Shown here one piece after another: positions 7,486-15,560 of a stretch of DNA of 64,000 bases (position 1 is its first letter; each line of letters begins with the position of its first letter). This stretch comes from Megamonas hypermegale_A. Lineage in GTDB: Bacteria; Bacillota; Negativicutes; Selenomonadales; Selenomonadaceae. The stretch is taken from assembly GCF_030371585.1 (NCBI RefSeq), contig NZ_JAUDCE010000007.1; one strand, 5' to 3'. Both the position numbers and the translations under genes were made by a program. Below the pieces are notes generated by a model. That model searched no databases. It had not been told where the DNA came from and saw nothing but the letters and a program-made list of their open reading frames with translations.

Positions 7486-8250
7486 ATGCTCGTAGATACA
7501 CATGCTCATCTCGATGATGTAAAATACGAAAGCGACCTTGATGAAGTAATCGCCCGTGCCGCAGAATACGGCGTAACGCGCATTATATCCATGGGCGACA
7601 CGATGACAGCTTCCCAAAACGCCGTGAAAATCGCAGAGAAATACGACGGCATCTTTGCCGGAGCAGGCGTTCACCCGCAGGAAGCACTAAGCCTTGTTGC
7701 CGGTGATTACGACAGACTGGCGGAAATGATGACCCATCCGAAAGTGAAAGTGCTCGGCGAAATCGGTCTTGATTATTACTACGAAAACGCCTCGCGTGAA
7801 AAACAGCAGGAGATTTTCATCCGCCAGCTCGATGTAGCGCGTCAGATGCACATGCCGGTCAGCATACACGACCGCGACGCGCACGGCGACACGATGGCAA
7901 TCCTCAAAAAGGAAGGCAAAGGGCTTACCGGTTCCATTCACTGCTTTTCCGGCAGCTGGGAAATGGCGAAAGAACTGTTGAAAATGGGCTGGTTTCTCGG
8001 CGTGGACGGTCCTTTGACGTTCAAAAATGCTGCTAAATTGCCGGAAATTATCGCTCAAATTCCGCTCGACAGACTGCTGCTTGAAACAGACAGCCCGTAC
8101 CTTGCACCCGTACCGAAGCGCGGCAGACGCAATGAACCGGCTTATGTAAAATATATAGCAGAAAAAGTAGCTGAAATCAGAAATATTTCTTTGGAAGAAG
8201 TTGCTCGGCAGACAACACAAAATGCCGTAAATCTATTTAACTTGGATTAA
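7486..8250 (+). CDS. TatD-family metal-dependent hydrolase (YabD type)
   Basis: A 254-aa TIM-barrel hydrolase. The N-terminal metal motif is DTHAHLDD (residues 3-10); further ligands lie in GEIGLDYYY and SIHCFSGSW, and the C-terminal motif is ETDSPYLAP. The family has 3'-5' DNase and D-aminoacyl-tRNA deacylase activities in different members; the true role here is not fixed by sequence. It starts one base after metG, so it is co-transcribed, and a terminator follows directly. The order matches Bacillus metS-yabD-yabE. Confidence 0.92.
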   Translation: MLVDTHAHLDDVKYESDLDEVIARAAEYGVTRIISMGDTMTASQNAVKIAEKYDGIFAGAGVHPQEALSLVAGDYDRLAEMMTHPKVKVLGEIGLDYYYENASREKQQEIFIRQLDVARQMHMPVSIHDRDAHGDTMAILKKEGKGLTGSIHCFSGSWEMAKELLKMGWFLGVDGPLTFKNAAKLPEIIAQIPLDRLLLETDSPYLAPVPKRGRRNEPAYVKYIAEKVAEIRNISLEEVARQTTQNAVNLFNLD

Positions 8251-8291
8251 AAAAACCCTGCTCGGGTGAAATATTCGGGCAGGGCTTTTTG
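8248..8291 (+). terminator. terminator after metG-tatD
   Basis: CCCTGCTCG pairs with CGGGCAGGG across a ~13-nt loop, flanked by A and T runs, directly after the tatD stop. The following ~165 bp to the next promoter are AT-rich and without a visible gene. Confidence 0.85.
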
Positions 8292-8456
8292 TATATTTTT
8301 TCTATGTAAATCTGTCTTTTACGATAAGAAATACATTTTAACAGACAGCAGATAAAATCGTGTTTATATAAACCAAAAACCTTATAGCTAAAGGATTTTC
8401 GCCTGTTTGATGTTTACATTTTTACAGCGAAAAATGTTACATATTTATGTAAAAAT

Positions 8457-8485
8457 TTGACAAAAGTGTAAAATCTTGGTATAAT
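8457..8485 (+). promoter_or_regulatory. consensus promoter of the YabE-like gene
   Basis: TTGACA (8457-8462), 17-bp spacer, TATAAT (8480-8485): a perfect housekeeping promoter with a short leader. An RBS AAAGGAGGAG precedes ATG 8510. Confidence 0.85.
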
Positions 8486-8509
8486 AACTCTTCGAAAAGG
8501 AGGAGTTCA

Positions 8510-9499
8510 ATGGATTTAAGAAACCTATTCAGCCATGATGCAGCAAAACGCAAACTGACAATCGTCTTTGTATTGTGTTTTGTAGCAGCTACATTAACAG
8601 GTTTTGTCAGTACAAACAAAAATGTTACAGTTGTAGCTGATGGCAATCAGAAGGTAATCAGTACGGTCTATAATAATCCAAAGAGTATATTAAAACAAGC
8701 AGGTGTCAATTTACAGGAAAATGACGATTACAGCGTATCCACCGGTAATGTGAAGGACAATTCCGTTATCACTGTAAATCGTGCCGTTCCCGTAAGTATT
8801 GAAATCGACGGAAAAACAAAAACGATTAAAACCGCAAAAAAAACAGTCGGTGAATTAATGTCTTCACTGAACTTAAATGAAGATAAGTATTTTGTCGACC
8901 AGGATAAGAATGCTCAGATAAATACCAACTCCAAAATCAAAGTATTAAACGTATCAACTAGATTAGTATTAAAAGATGAAGTTCAGCCATATAACGTAAT
9001 AAAAGAACCAGACAGTTCCTTAATCAAGGGAATTGAAGAAGTAGAACAAGAAGGTAGAAACGGTCTCAATCGTTTGCTGGTAAGGGAGAGATATCATAAC
9101 GGCGTGAAAATCAATGAAGAAGTCGTTCAGACATCTCAGCTCGTCCGCGCTAAAGACAAAATCGTGCGCGAAGGCATCGCCGAACCGGTAGCTCAGCAGA
9201 CTGTCGGTCTGCGTTCCTATTCGCAGGTACTGTACATGGAAGCCAGTGCCTACCTGCCGTATGACGGCGGCGGCGGCGGTTATACCGCATTGGGCATTCC
9301 GGCACGCTACGGCGTAGCGGCAGTTGACCCGAATGTCATCCCGCTTGGTACTCGTTTATATATTCCGGGTTACGGTGAAGCTATTGCAGCTGATACCGGC
9401 GGAGCCGTAAACGGTTACACGATTGATTTATGTATGGAAGATTACACGCAGGCCATGAGTTTCGGCCGACGCGGTGTGGAAGTTTACATCTTAGATTAA
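8510..9499 (+). CDS. YabE-like cell wall protein (DUF348 x2, G5, 3D domain)
   Basis: A 329-aa exported protein. A membrane anchor or signal segment lies at about 16-34. It is followed by two DUF348 repeats (about 37-80 and 93-137), a G5 domain (about 150-225; NGLNRLLVRERYHNGVKINEEVV) and a C-terminal 3D domain (about 230-329) in which DPNVIPLGTRLYIPGYG and ADTGGAVNGYTIDL carry the three conserved Asp. The fold resembles MltA-type lytic transglycosylases and Rpf/Sps wall-acting proteins. Likely role: peptidoglycan cleavage during growth. It lies in the place of yabE next to rnmV-ksgA but has its own promoter and terminator. Confidence 0.9.
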   Translation: MDLRNLFSHDAAKRKLTIVFVLCFVAATLTGFVSTNKNVTVVADGNQKVISTVYNNPKSILKQAGVNLQENDDYSVSTGNVKDNSVITVNRAVPVSIEIDGKTKTIKTAKKTVGELMSSLNLNEDKYFVDQDKNAQINTNSKIKVLNVSTRLVLKDEVQPYNVIKEPDSSLIKGIEEVEQEGRNGLNRLLVRERYHNGVKINEEVVQTSQLVRAKDKIVREGIAEPVAQQTVGLRSYSQVLYMEASAYLPYDGGGGGYTALGIPARYGVAAVDPNVIPLGTRLYIPGYGEAIAADTGGAVNGYTIDLCMEDYTQAMSFGRRGVEVYILD

Positions 9500-9503
9500 A
9501 TAA

Positions 9504-9544
9504 AAAAGAGACTGTTACCAATTTTAAGCAACAGTCTCTTTTTA
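9504..9544 (+). terminator. terminator after the YabE-like gene
   Basis: AAAAAGAGACTGTT pairs with AACAGTCTCTTTTT around a ~12-nt loop. Confidence 0.88.
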
Positions 9545-9551
9545 TCGTTTA

Positions 9552-9580
9552 TTGCAAAATGAACAATCTTATAGTATAAT
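9552..9580 (+). promoter_or_regulatory. promoter of a candidate antitoxin RNA
   Basis: TTGCAA (9552-9557), 17-bp spacer, TATAAT (9575-9580). It points into a short noncoding stretch that ends at a terminator 100 bp on. Confidence 0.65.
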
Positions 9581-9586
9581 AAAAGC

Positions 9587-9683
9587 ATAAAGAAGAGATA
9601 AACTGATGTTTGCCCGTCAGCCTCTTCTCAAGTATATGGGATAAAAAAGAAGTCAGACGTTATGTCATGACTTCTTTTTATTT
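9587..9683 (+). ncRNA. candidate type I antitoxin small RNA
   Basis: The predicted ~97-nt transcript runs from the promoter at 9552-9580 to the shared terminator at 9643-9683. It holds an internal hairpin (AGAAGAG pairing with CTCTTCT, with an inner CTGATG/CGTCAG stem) and no ORF with an RBS. It converges on a 26-aa hydrophobic gene on the opposite strand, and the two 3' ends overlap over the terminator. This is the arrangement of txpA/ratA-like systems. The ends are predicted, not measured. Confidence 0.55.
9643..9683. terminator. shared bidirectional terminator of the toxin-antitoxin locus
   Basis: AAAAAGAAGTCA pairs with TGACTTCTTTTT, with T runs on both strands. It should end both the plus-strand small RNA and the minus-strand toxin mRNA. 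Confidence 0.8.
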
Positions 9684-9707
9684 TATGCAAAGTGTTTTTT
9701 ATAAAAC

Positions 9708-9788
9708 TTACTTCTTAAAATATGCAAGAATGGTAAATGCCATCGTTACGCCCGCTATCATCAAAGATATTACTTCGTATTCTGTCAT
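9708..9788 (-). CDS. 26-aa holin-like type I toxin candidate
   Basis: The ORF encodes MTEYEVISLMIAGVTMAFTI followed by LAYFKK: a short polar start, one membrane helix and a Lys tail. This is the pattern of the putative holin-like toxins of Firmicutes (type Y-E-x-L-S-L-M-I-A). The start is supported by GGAGGAGGTGG 8 nt upstream. That RBS is partly buried in a 6-bp hairpin (CTCCTC, loop CAAC, GAGGAG; 9798-9813), which would limit translation. A promoter lies at 9860-9887. If expressed it should insert in the membrane and depolarize the cell; this is inferred from the family. Confidence 0.7.
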   Translation of the reverse strand: MTEYEVISLMIAGVTMAFTILAYFKK

Positions 9789-9797
9789 TTAAACCAC

Positions 9798-9813
9798 CTC
9801 CTCCAACGAGGAG
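9798..9813 (-). promoter_or_regulatory. hairpin covering the toxin ribosome-binding site
   Basis: 9798-9803 pairs perfectly with 9808-9813 in the mRNA, covering part of the GGAGGAGG sequence. Similar RBS sequestration keeps other type I toxin mRNAs silent. Confidence 0.6.
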
Positions 9814-9859
9814 AGTCTGACACATCATTTCATCTCTTCATGCCTTAAAAGGCTTTTTT

Positions 9860-9887
9860 ATTATAACACAAGAAATATAATTATCAA
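9860..9887 (-). promoter_or_regulatory. promoter of the toxin gene
   Basis: Minus-strand TTGATA (9887-9882), 16-bp spacer, TATAAT (9865-9860). The transcript would begin near a small GCCTT/AAGGC hairpin and have a ~65-nt leader. Confidence 0.6.
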
Positions 9888-9989
9888 AGTTGTTTATCAA
9901 CAACTCTTTTTGAGAAATTCTTCCCTTTATAAATTATTTTTGTTATACTAAACGAATGAAAATTAAAGCATAAGAAGGATTTTGTTTTT

Positions 9990-10535
9990 ATGATAAAAGA
10001 AGTATTAGTTGTTGAAGGAAAAATGGATGTCGTGGCAATCAATAAAGCTGTTGAAGCCGACTGTATCATCACGGAGGGTTTCAACCTTCTGCCGCGGACG
10101 ATAAAAAACATCAAAGCTGCCTACGAAAAAAGAGGCATCATCATTCTGACCGACCCGGACTTTGCAGGCGAACGTATTCGCTCCTACCTGACGAAACGTT
10201 TCCCGCAGGCAAAACATGCTTTCATTCCGGTGGAGGAAGCTACGGCGCACAATGATATCGGCGTAGAACAGGCAAGCCCCGATTCCATCCGCAAAGCATT
10301 GGCCAAAGTCCGCACAGCAGATTGGCAACCGTCCAATGAATTCAGCGCAACCGATTTGATTTTAAACGGGCTGAGCGGCTCGGACAGCGCCAGTGTGCGG
10401 CGCGGCAGACTCGGAGCGCTTTTGGGCATCGGTTTTGCCAATGCCAAGACTTTTCTGCGCCGCCTGAACAATTACGGCGTGACGAGGGAAGAATTCGAGC
10501 ACGCTTTGGAATTACTGCATAACGAAAATAAATAA
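9990..10535 (+). CDS. rnmV: ribonuclease M5
   Basis: A 181-aa enzyme that matures 5S rRNA by double cleavage. The N-terminal TOPRIM domain shows VVEGKMDVVAI (catalytic Glu at about residue 8) and the DPD motif in ILTDPDFAGERIR; the C-terminal helical domain follows. RBS AGAAGGA precedes ATG 9990. It is 12 bp upstream of rsmA, the usual rnmV-ksgA pair. Confidence 0.94.
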   Translation: MIKEVLVVEGKMDVVAINKAVEADCIITEGFNLLPRTIKNIKAAYEKRGIIILTDPDFAGERIRSYLTKRFPQAKHAFIPVEEATAHNDIGVEQASPDSIRKALAKVRTADWQPSNEFSATDLILNGLSGSDSASVRRGRLGALLGIGFANAKTFLRRLNNYGVTREEFEHALELLHNENK

Positions 10536-10547
10536 CGGAGGATTTTC

Positions 10548-11408
10548 ATGAAACAACCGACTATAGCGGATAAAAAAGTTACGAAATACATTTTACAGCG
10601 TTTTGGTTTGCATATGAGCAAGCGACTGGGACAGAATTTTCTCATCGACGCCGGTATCGTGCAGGGCATTGTTGACGCCGCCGATATTCAGCCGGGCGAC
10701 AAAGTGCTGGAAATAGGTCCCGGCATCGGCACACTCACGCAGGCACTTTGCGAAGCCGGTGCTGATGTAACATGCGTGGAGCTTGATAAACGGCTGCCGG
10801 AAATCCTGTCGCATACACTGGAAGCATACGACAACGTGCGCATAATTCAAGGCGATATTCTCAAAGTGGACATTGCCGAAATCATGGGCGAAGGCCCGTT
10901 CAAAGTGGTGGCAAATCTGCCGTATTATATAACGACGCCGATTATCATGGAACTTTTGGAAAAACATCTGCCGATTACGGACATCGTCGTGATGGTGCAA
11001 AAGGAAGTGGCTGAGCGCATGGCGGCAAATCCGGGCGGCAAGACATACGGCGCACTGTCTATTGCCGTGCAGTATTATACAATTCCGGAGATTGCCCTTC
11101 ATGTACCGCCGCGCTCCTTCATGCCGCCGCCGGAAGTCGACTCCGTTGTTGTCGACTGCAAAGTCCGCCCGCAACCGGCCGTTGATTTAATCGACGAAAA
11201 AATGTTCTTCCGCGTTGTAAAAGCCGCCTTCGGTCAGCGCCGCAAAACGTTAAACAACGCCTTAAAATCAATAGGCGTGGATAAAAATATCATCGCTGAC
11301 GTTCTGGCTAAAGCCGGTGTGGAACCGACGCGCCGCGGCGAAACTTTAACAATGGACGAATTTGCCGCTATCAGCAATATTTTAAGCCAAACGGCTATGG
11401 GGAAATAA
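10548..11408 (+). CDS. rsmA: 16S rRNA dimethyladenosine methyltransferase RsmA (KsgA)
   Basis: A 286-aa SAM-dependent enzyme that dimethylates two adjacent adenines near the 3' end of 16S rRNA. Visible motifs: RLGQNFLID near the N-terminus, SAM site EIGPGIGTLTQAL, acidic loop VELDKRL, and the catalytic NLPYYIT. The start ATG follows ACGGAGG. It lies between rnmV (12 bp) and xth (1 bp), so the three are probably one transcript. Confidence 0.96.
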   Translation: MKQPTIADKKVTKYILQRFGLHMSKRLGQNFLIDAGIVQGIVDAADIQPGDKVLEIGPGIGTLTQALCEAGADVTCVELDKRLPEILSHTLEAYDNVRIIQGDILKVDIAEIMGEGPFKVVANLPYYITTPIIMELLEKHLPITDIVVMVQKEVAERMAANPGGKTYGALSIAVQYYTIPEIALHVPPRSFMPPPEVDSVVVDCKVRPQPAVDLIDEKMFFRVVKAAFGQRRKTLNNALKSIGVDKNIIADVLAKAGVEPTRRGETLTMDEFAAISNILSQTAMGK

Positions 11409-11409
11409 T

Positions 11410-12168
11410 ATGCAAAAACTCGTATCATGGAACGTAAACGGACTGAGAGCCTGTATGAATAAAGGTTTTATGGATACTTTCAACGCGCTTGACGCCGATG
11501 TTTTCTGTTTGCAGGAAACGAAAATGCAGCCGCATCAGCTGGAACTTGACTTGCCGGGATATTATCAGTACTGGAACAGCGCCGACAAAAAAGGCTATTC
11601 CGGTACGGCCGTTTTCACCAAGCAGAAACCGCTGGCGGAATTTTACGGGCTGGGCATAGATGAACACGACCACGAAGGACGCGTCATCACGCTCGAATTC
11701 GCTGCGTATTACCTCGTCTGCGTTTATACGCCGAATTCCAAGCGGGAATTAGAACGTCTTTCATACCGCATGGTCTGGGAAGATGATTTCCGCGCCTACG
11801 TATTGAAACTCAACAAAACAAAACCCGTTGTAATCTGCGGTGATTTGAATGTCGCTCATACGGAAATCGACTTGAAAAACCCGAAAACAAATCGGCGCAG
11901 TGCCGGTTTCACCGATGAGGAACGCGATAAAATGACCGAACTCCTGTCAGCCGGTTTTACCGATACGTTCCGCTATCTGTACCCTGACAGAACAGGCATT
12001 TACAGCTGGTGGTCATACATGCGCAAAGCGCGCGAAAATAACGCCGGATGGAGAATTGACTATTTTATCGTATCCAACGATTTACAAAGCAAAATAAAAA
12101 ATGCCGATATTCATAACGAATTTTTCGGCAGCGACCACTGCCCCGTAAGTCTGGAACTTGATTTATAA
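11410..12168 (+). CDS. xth: exodeoxyribonuclease III (AP endonuclease)
   Basis: A 252-aa member of the EEP nuclease fold used in base excision repair. Motifs: SWNVNGLRA at the N-terminus, LQETKMQ (metal Glu), VYTPNSKR, CGDLNVAH (Asp/Asn of the active site), WWSYM and the C-terminal GSDHCPV (Asp-His pair). Length and order of motifs are those of ExoA/XthA. It starts one base after the rsmA stop, so it is translationally coupled, and ends at a bidirectional terminator. Confidence 0.95.
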   Translation: MQKLVSWNVNGLRACMNKGFMDTFNALDADVFCLQETKMQPHQLELDLPGYYQYWNSADKKGYSGTAVFTKQKPLAEFYGLGIDEHDHEGRVITLEFAAYYLVCVYTPNSKRELERLSYRMVWEDDFRAYVLKLNKTKPVVICGDLNVAHTEIDLKNPKTNRRSAGFTDEERDKMTELLSAGFTDTFRYLYPDRTGIYSWWSYMRKARENNAGWRIDYFIVSNDLQSKIKNADIHNEFFGSDHCPVSLELDL

Positions 12169-12217
12169 AAAAAGCACCTCAAAAACAGATTGTATCTGAT
12201 TTTGAGGTGCTTTTTTT
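12167..12217. terminator. bidirectional terminator between xth and the OFA transporter
   Basis: A long stem (AAAAGCACCTCAAAA with TTTTGAGGTGCTTTT) with flanking A and T runs serves both converging genes. Confidence 0.9.
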
Positions 12218-13448
12218 ATACCGTCATATCGCGTGAAACGAGCCGTTCCCTGCGCGATGTTTTTACTTTTAAGATGATAGCGATGATTAAACTTACGATA
12301 AACATTCCGGCAAATACGTAAAGGCAAAGTGCATAGCTCTGCGTCGTTTCACGGATGAACGACAATAAAAGCGGACCGGCAATACCCGCCATGCCCCATG
12401 CTGTCAAAATTCTGCCGTGAATGGCGCTGAGCTGCTTTGTGCCGAACAAATCGCTCAGATACGCCGGCATACAGGAAAACCCGCCGCCGTAGCACGATAC
12501 GATGATTAAAACAAGCAGCTGAAAGAAAAATGCGTCCGTTGTATTCGCCAATGCGTAAAAAGCGAAAATTTCTATGAAGAAAAACAGTACATACGTATTG
12601 CGGCGGCCGAGATAATCAGATACGGTCGACCATGCAATGCGCCCGAAACCGTTAATCAGTCCGATTACGCCGACCATGGAAGCGGCAGCCAGCGGGCTCA
12701 TGTTTACTACTTCCTGCGCCATCGGTGATGCAACGGCCAAGAGACCGATACCGCATGTTATATTCGTGAAGAACACCCACCAGAGTGCATAGAATTTCCA
12801 ATCCTTCATCGCTTCGCCGACAGTGTATTGCCGAGTTGCCGGTTTTGCCGCTGTTGATTTCGCCGCATTTAAAATATTGACCGGCTGCTGCGGCGGTGCC
12901 AGATACGCCGAAGAAGCGCTCATGATAACTGCATATACACAGCCCAGAATAAGGAAGTTTTCCACCAGACCGAAACTTGCCGTAAGTATCTGCATTACAG
13001 GACCGGCAATGAGGCTGGCAAAACCGAAGCCCATAATAGCAAGCCCGGTAGCGAAGCCGCGTTTTTCCGGAAAATACTTAACGAGCGTGGATACAGGCGT
13101 GATGTAACCGATACCGAGACCGATACCGCCGATTACACCGTAGCAGATATATAAAAGCGGCAGACTATGCAGATACAGCGCCAGCGCCGTACCGAACATG
13201 CCGATGCCGAAAAATGCCGTCGAAGTGAAACCGCTTATGCGCGGACCGTATTTTTCCACGAATGTCCCCATAAATCCCGCGGACAATCCCAAAAATAAAA
13301 TAGCCAGAGAAAAAGTCCATGTCGTTTCCTGCAGGGAAAAACCCATCTGCTCCATAATCGGTTTAGTGAGTACACTCCAAGCGTATACACTGCCGATACA
13401 GATATGAATTCCTACAGCCGATAATGCGATAAGCCATCTGTTTTTCAT
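12216..13448 (-). CDS. OFA-family MFS transporter (oxalate/formate antiporter type)
   Basis: A 410-aa protein with about 12 membrane segments. The N-terminus (GIHICIGSVYAWSVLTKPI) is the signature of OFA-family carriers; FVEKYGPR is the loop 2-3 MFS motif, repeated as SDYLGRRN in the second half. The family carries oxalate, formate and other small carboxylates, and many members have no known substrate. Here the gene sits directly behind a ZTP riboswitch, so expression should follow one-carbon/folate stress. That suggests a substrate tied to C1 or purine metabolism, formate being the simple guess. It has its own promoter and is monocistronic. Confidence 0.88.
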   Translation of the reverse strand: MKNRWLIALSAVGIHICIGSVYAWSVLTKPIMEQMGFSLQETTWTFSLAILFLGLSAGFMGTFVEKYGPRISGFTSTAFFGIGMFGTALALYLHSLPLLYICYGVIGGIGLGIGYITPVSTLVKYFPEKRGFATGLAIMGFGFASLIAGPVMQILTASFGLVENFLILGCVYAVIMSASSAYLAPPQQPVNILNAAKSTAAKPATRQYTVGEAMKDWKFYALWWVFFTNITCGIGLLAVASPMAQEVVNMSPLAAASMVGVIGLINGFGRIAWSTVSDYLGRRNTYVLFFFIEIFAFYALANTTDAFFFQLLVLIIVSCYGGGFSCMPAYLSDLFGTKQLSAIHGRILTAWGMAGIAGPLLLSFIRETTQSYALCLYVFAGMFIVSLIIAIILKVKTSRRERLVSRDMTV

Positions 13449-13514
13449 GATAAATCTCCTTTACAATCTCAAAAGATATTAACTCCTTAAAGAAAACTTA
13501 CCTCAAACGGCAAA

Positions 13515-13622
13515 ACAAAAACCGCCTGAGCAAAGTTTTCTCTGCCCAGACGGTCGACTTTTCTCCGGCCATGCGGTTCACGTGGTTAATTCCACTTAAA
13601 ATCCGTCAGTTCCGCACTACCT
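13515..13622 (-). promoter_or_regulatory. ZTP (pfl) riboswitch with terminator upstream of the OFA transporter
   Basis: Read on the minus strand, the leader has GGAACTGACGG, then AGTGGAATTAACCACGTGAA (the first conserved hairpin), a linker, and GTCGACCGTCTGGGCA, the conserved 3' part of the ZTP aptamer. CCGTCTGGGCA can instead pair with TGCTCAGGCGG, followed by a T run: an intrinsic terminator. ZTP binding should disrupt that terminator and switch the gene on. A near-identical element precedes fhs at 31634-31741. Confidence 0.93.
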
Positions 13623-13639
13623 ATTCAATTTATGCTTTT

Positions 13640-13667
13640 ATTATAACAAATGTTTAGCATATGTCAA
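13640..13667 (-). promoter_or_regulatory. promoter of the ZTP-riboswitch-controlled transporter
   Basis: Minus-strand TTGACA (13667-13662), 16-bp spacer, TATAAT (13645-13640), about 12 bp before the aptamer. Confidence 0.75.
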
Positions 13668-13690
13668 CAGCAAAATTAATTTTATTTATA

Positions 13691-15358
13691 TCATACTTCC
13701 ATGATAATCGGTAAAATCATCGGACGGCGGCGCGTTTTTTCATACAGATAACGCCCGATAGCTTCGCGGATATCGTTTTTCAGCACTGACCATTCCGTTA
13801 TATTGTTGGCCAAACAGTTTTCGATAGCCGTCGTTACGCGTTCCTTCGCTTCATCCATCAAAGCTTCCGATTCGCGTACATAGACAAAACCGCGCGATAC
13901 GATATCCGGACCCGCTGCAATACAGCAGCGCTGTTTATCCATCGTGACAACGACAATCAAGATACCGTCCTGCGACAGCTGGCGGCGGTCGCGCAGTACG
14001 ATATTGCCGACATCACCGACACCGAGCCCGTCGATAAGGATTTTACCGGAAACGACTTTGCCTGCCACATGGCCTTCATCGCGCGTGAACTCCAGTACCT
14101 GACCGTTTTCGCTGATGAAGATGTTTTCCTTCGGCATGCCGATGCTTTCAGCCAGTTTGGCATGTTTTACAATATGGTGGTATTCGCCGTGCACAGGAAT
14201 GAAAAATTTCGGCCGAACGAGATTGTGCATGAGCTTGAGTTCCTCACGGCTGGCATGACCTGATACGTGAATTCCCTCATCTCTGCCGTAAACGACGTCG
14301 GCTCCCTGTTTCAACAGATTGTCAATCGTGCGCGAAACGAGCTTTTCATTGCCCGGTATCGGAGTCGCCGATATGATAATCGTATCGCCCGGCACAATGC
14401 CCACTTTGCGGTGATTGGATGTGGACATACGGGTGAGCGCCGACATCGGCTCGCCCTGACTGCCCGTCGTTATGATGACAATCTGGTTTGGCGGATAATT
14501 GTTGATTTCATCAATATCGATGAGTGTTCCTTCCGGAATATTTAAATAGCCGAGTTTTATGGAAATATTTACAACGTTTATCATGCTGCGGCCGAGTATG
14601 GAAACGCGGCGATTATATTTCACAGCCGTATCGACAACCTGCTGTATACGGTGCACATTGGAAGAAAACGTTGCGATTATTATGCGGTTTTTCGCCTTAC
14701 GGAACGTCCTGTCAAAGGCAATTCCCACCGTCCGTTCACTCGGCGTATGACCTTCACGCTCCGCATTCGTACTGTCGGCGAGAAGTGCCAGAACGCCGCG
14801 GTTGCCTAAATCGGAAAAAGCCCGAAAATCCGTCATCTTGCCGTCAATCGGCGTATAGTCGAATTTAAAGTCCCCCGTGTGTACAATCATGCCCATAGGC
14901 GTTTTTATCGACAGACCGCACGCATCGGCAATGCTGTGATTTACGCGGATAAAACCTACCGTGAAACAGCCGGCGCTGATTATATCGCCATGATATACAG
15001 GATGAAGACTGCCTGCATCAACACCGTTTTCACGCAGTCTTCCCTCCAGAATACCGAGAGTTAAACGTGTGCCGTAAACCGGTATGCCTGGAATTTGTCT
15101 TAAAACGTACGGGAGCGCCCCGATATGGTCTTCATGACCGTGTGTGAGCACAATGGCTCTGATTTTGTCTTTATTTTCCAGTAAATAAGTAATGTCAGGA
15201 ATAACTAAATCTATACCCAGCATTTCTTCTTCAGGGAACATCAGCCCGGCATCTATGACGAGAATATCATCACCGTAACGCACTACCGTCATATTCTTGC
15301 CGATTTCGCCGAGACCGCCCAAAGGAATTATTTGCAATTTTTGAACTTCCCTTGCCAA
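13691..15358 (-). CDS. rnj: ribonuclease J
   Basis: A 555-aa metallo-beta-lactamase/beta-CASP nuclease with 5'-3' exonuclease and endonuclease activity in mRNA decay and rRNA maturation. The zinc site HGHEDH is at residues 73-78; other ligands are in VNHSIADACG and HTGDFKFD, and the beta-CASP motifs in STNAEREGHTPSE and VSGHASREELK. The C-terminal domain (about 450-555) is complete. Start is TTG 15358 with GGAGGTG upstream. Only one RNase J gene is in view, so rnjA versus rnjB cannot be decided. Confidence 0.95.
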   Translation of the reverse strand: MAREVQKLQIIPLGGLGEIGKNMTVVRYGDDILVIDAGLMFPEEEMLGIDLVIPDITYLLENKDKIRAIVLTHGHEDHIGALPYVLRQIPGIPVYGTRLTLGILEGRLRENGVDAGSLHPVYHGDIISAGCFTVGFIRVNHSIADACGLSIKTPMGMIVHTGDFKFDYTPIDGKMTDFRAFSDLGNRGVLALLADSTNAEREGHTPSERTVGIAFDRTFRKAKNRIIIATFSSNVHRIQQVVDTAVKYNRRVSILGRSMINVVNISIKLGYLNIPEGTLIDIDEINNYPPNQIVIITTGSQGEPMSALTRMSTSNHRKVGIVPGDTIIISATPIPGNEKLVSRTIDNLLKQGADVVYGRDEGIHVSGHASREELKLMHNLVRPKFFIPVHGEYHHIVKHAKLAESIGMPKENIFISENGQVLEFTRDEGHVAGKVVSGKILIDGLGVGDVGNIVLRDRRQLSQDGILIVVVTMDKQRCCIAAGPDIVSRGFVYVRESEALMDEAKERVTTAIENCLANNITEWSVLKNDIREAIGRYLYEKTRRRPMILPIIMEV

Positions 15359-15494
15359 AAAATAGCACCTCCAAATTATTGAATTATTGTATATTTATAG
15401 TGTTTCACTATTATTTATTAATAAAAAAATTAACTCTCCGTCCATCTAAAAATATATAAATGATATACAATCCGAAACCCTAACACTTGAGTTA

Positions 15495-15523
15495 ATTATA
15501 TAACTAAATCATATCTTTGTAAA
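15495..15523 (-). promoter_or_regulatory. candidate promoter of rnj
   Basis: Minus-strand TTTACA (15523-15518), 17-bp spacer, TATAAT (15500-15495). It would give a ~130-nt AT-rich leader. The region 15359-15560 holds no gene. Confidence 0.55.
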
Positions 15524-15560
15524 GAATAAGGCTGTGGGGCAGTATTTTGTGCAGTGCACA

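Noticed and set aside
8251..8456. c-di-AMP type riboswitch before the YabE-like gene
   Set aside because: Such switches often precede wall hydrolases, but the conserved ydaO segments are absent, and the promoter at 8457-8485 leaves too short a leader.
9610..9792. 60-codon plus-strand frame across the toxin-antitoxin locus
   Set aside because: It runs through the predicted antitoxin RNA, the terminator hairpin and antisense to the toxin gene, and has no RBS.
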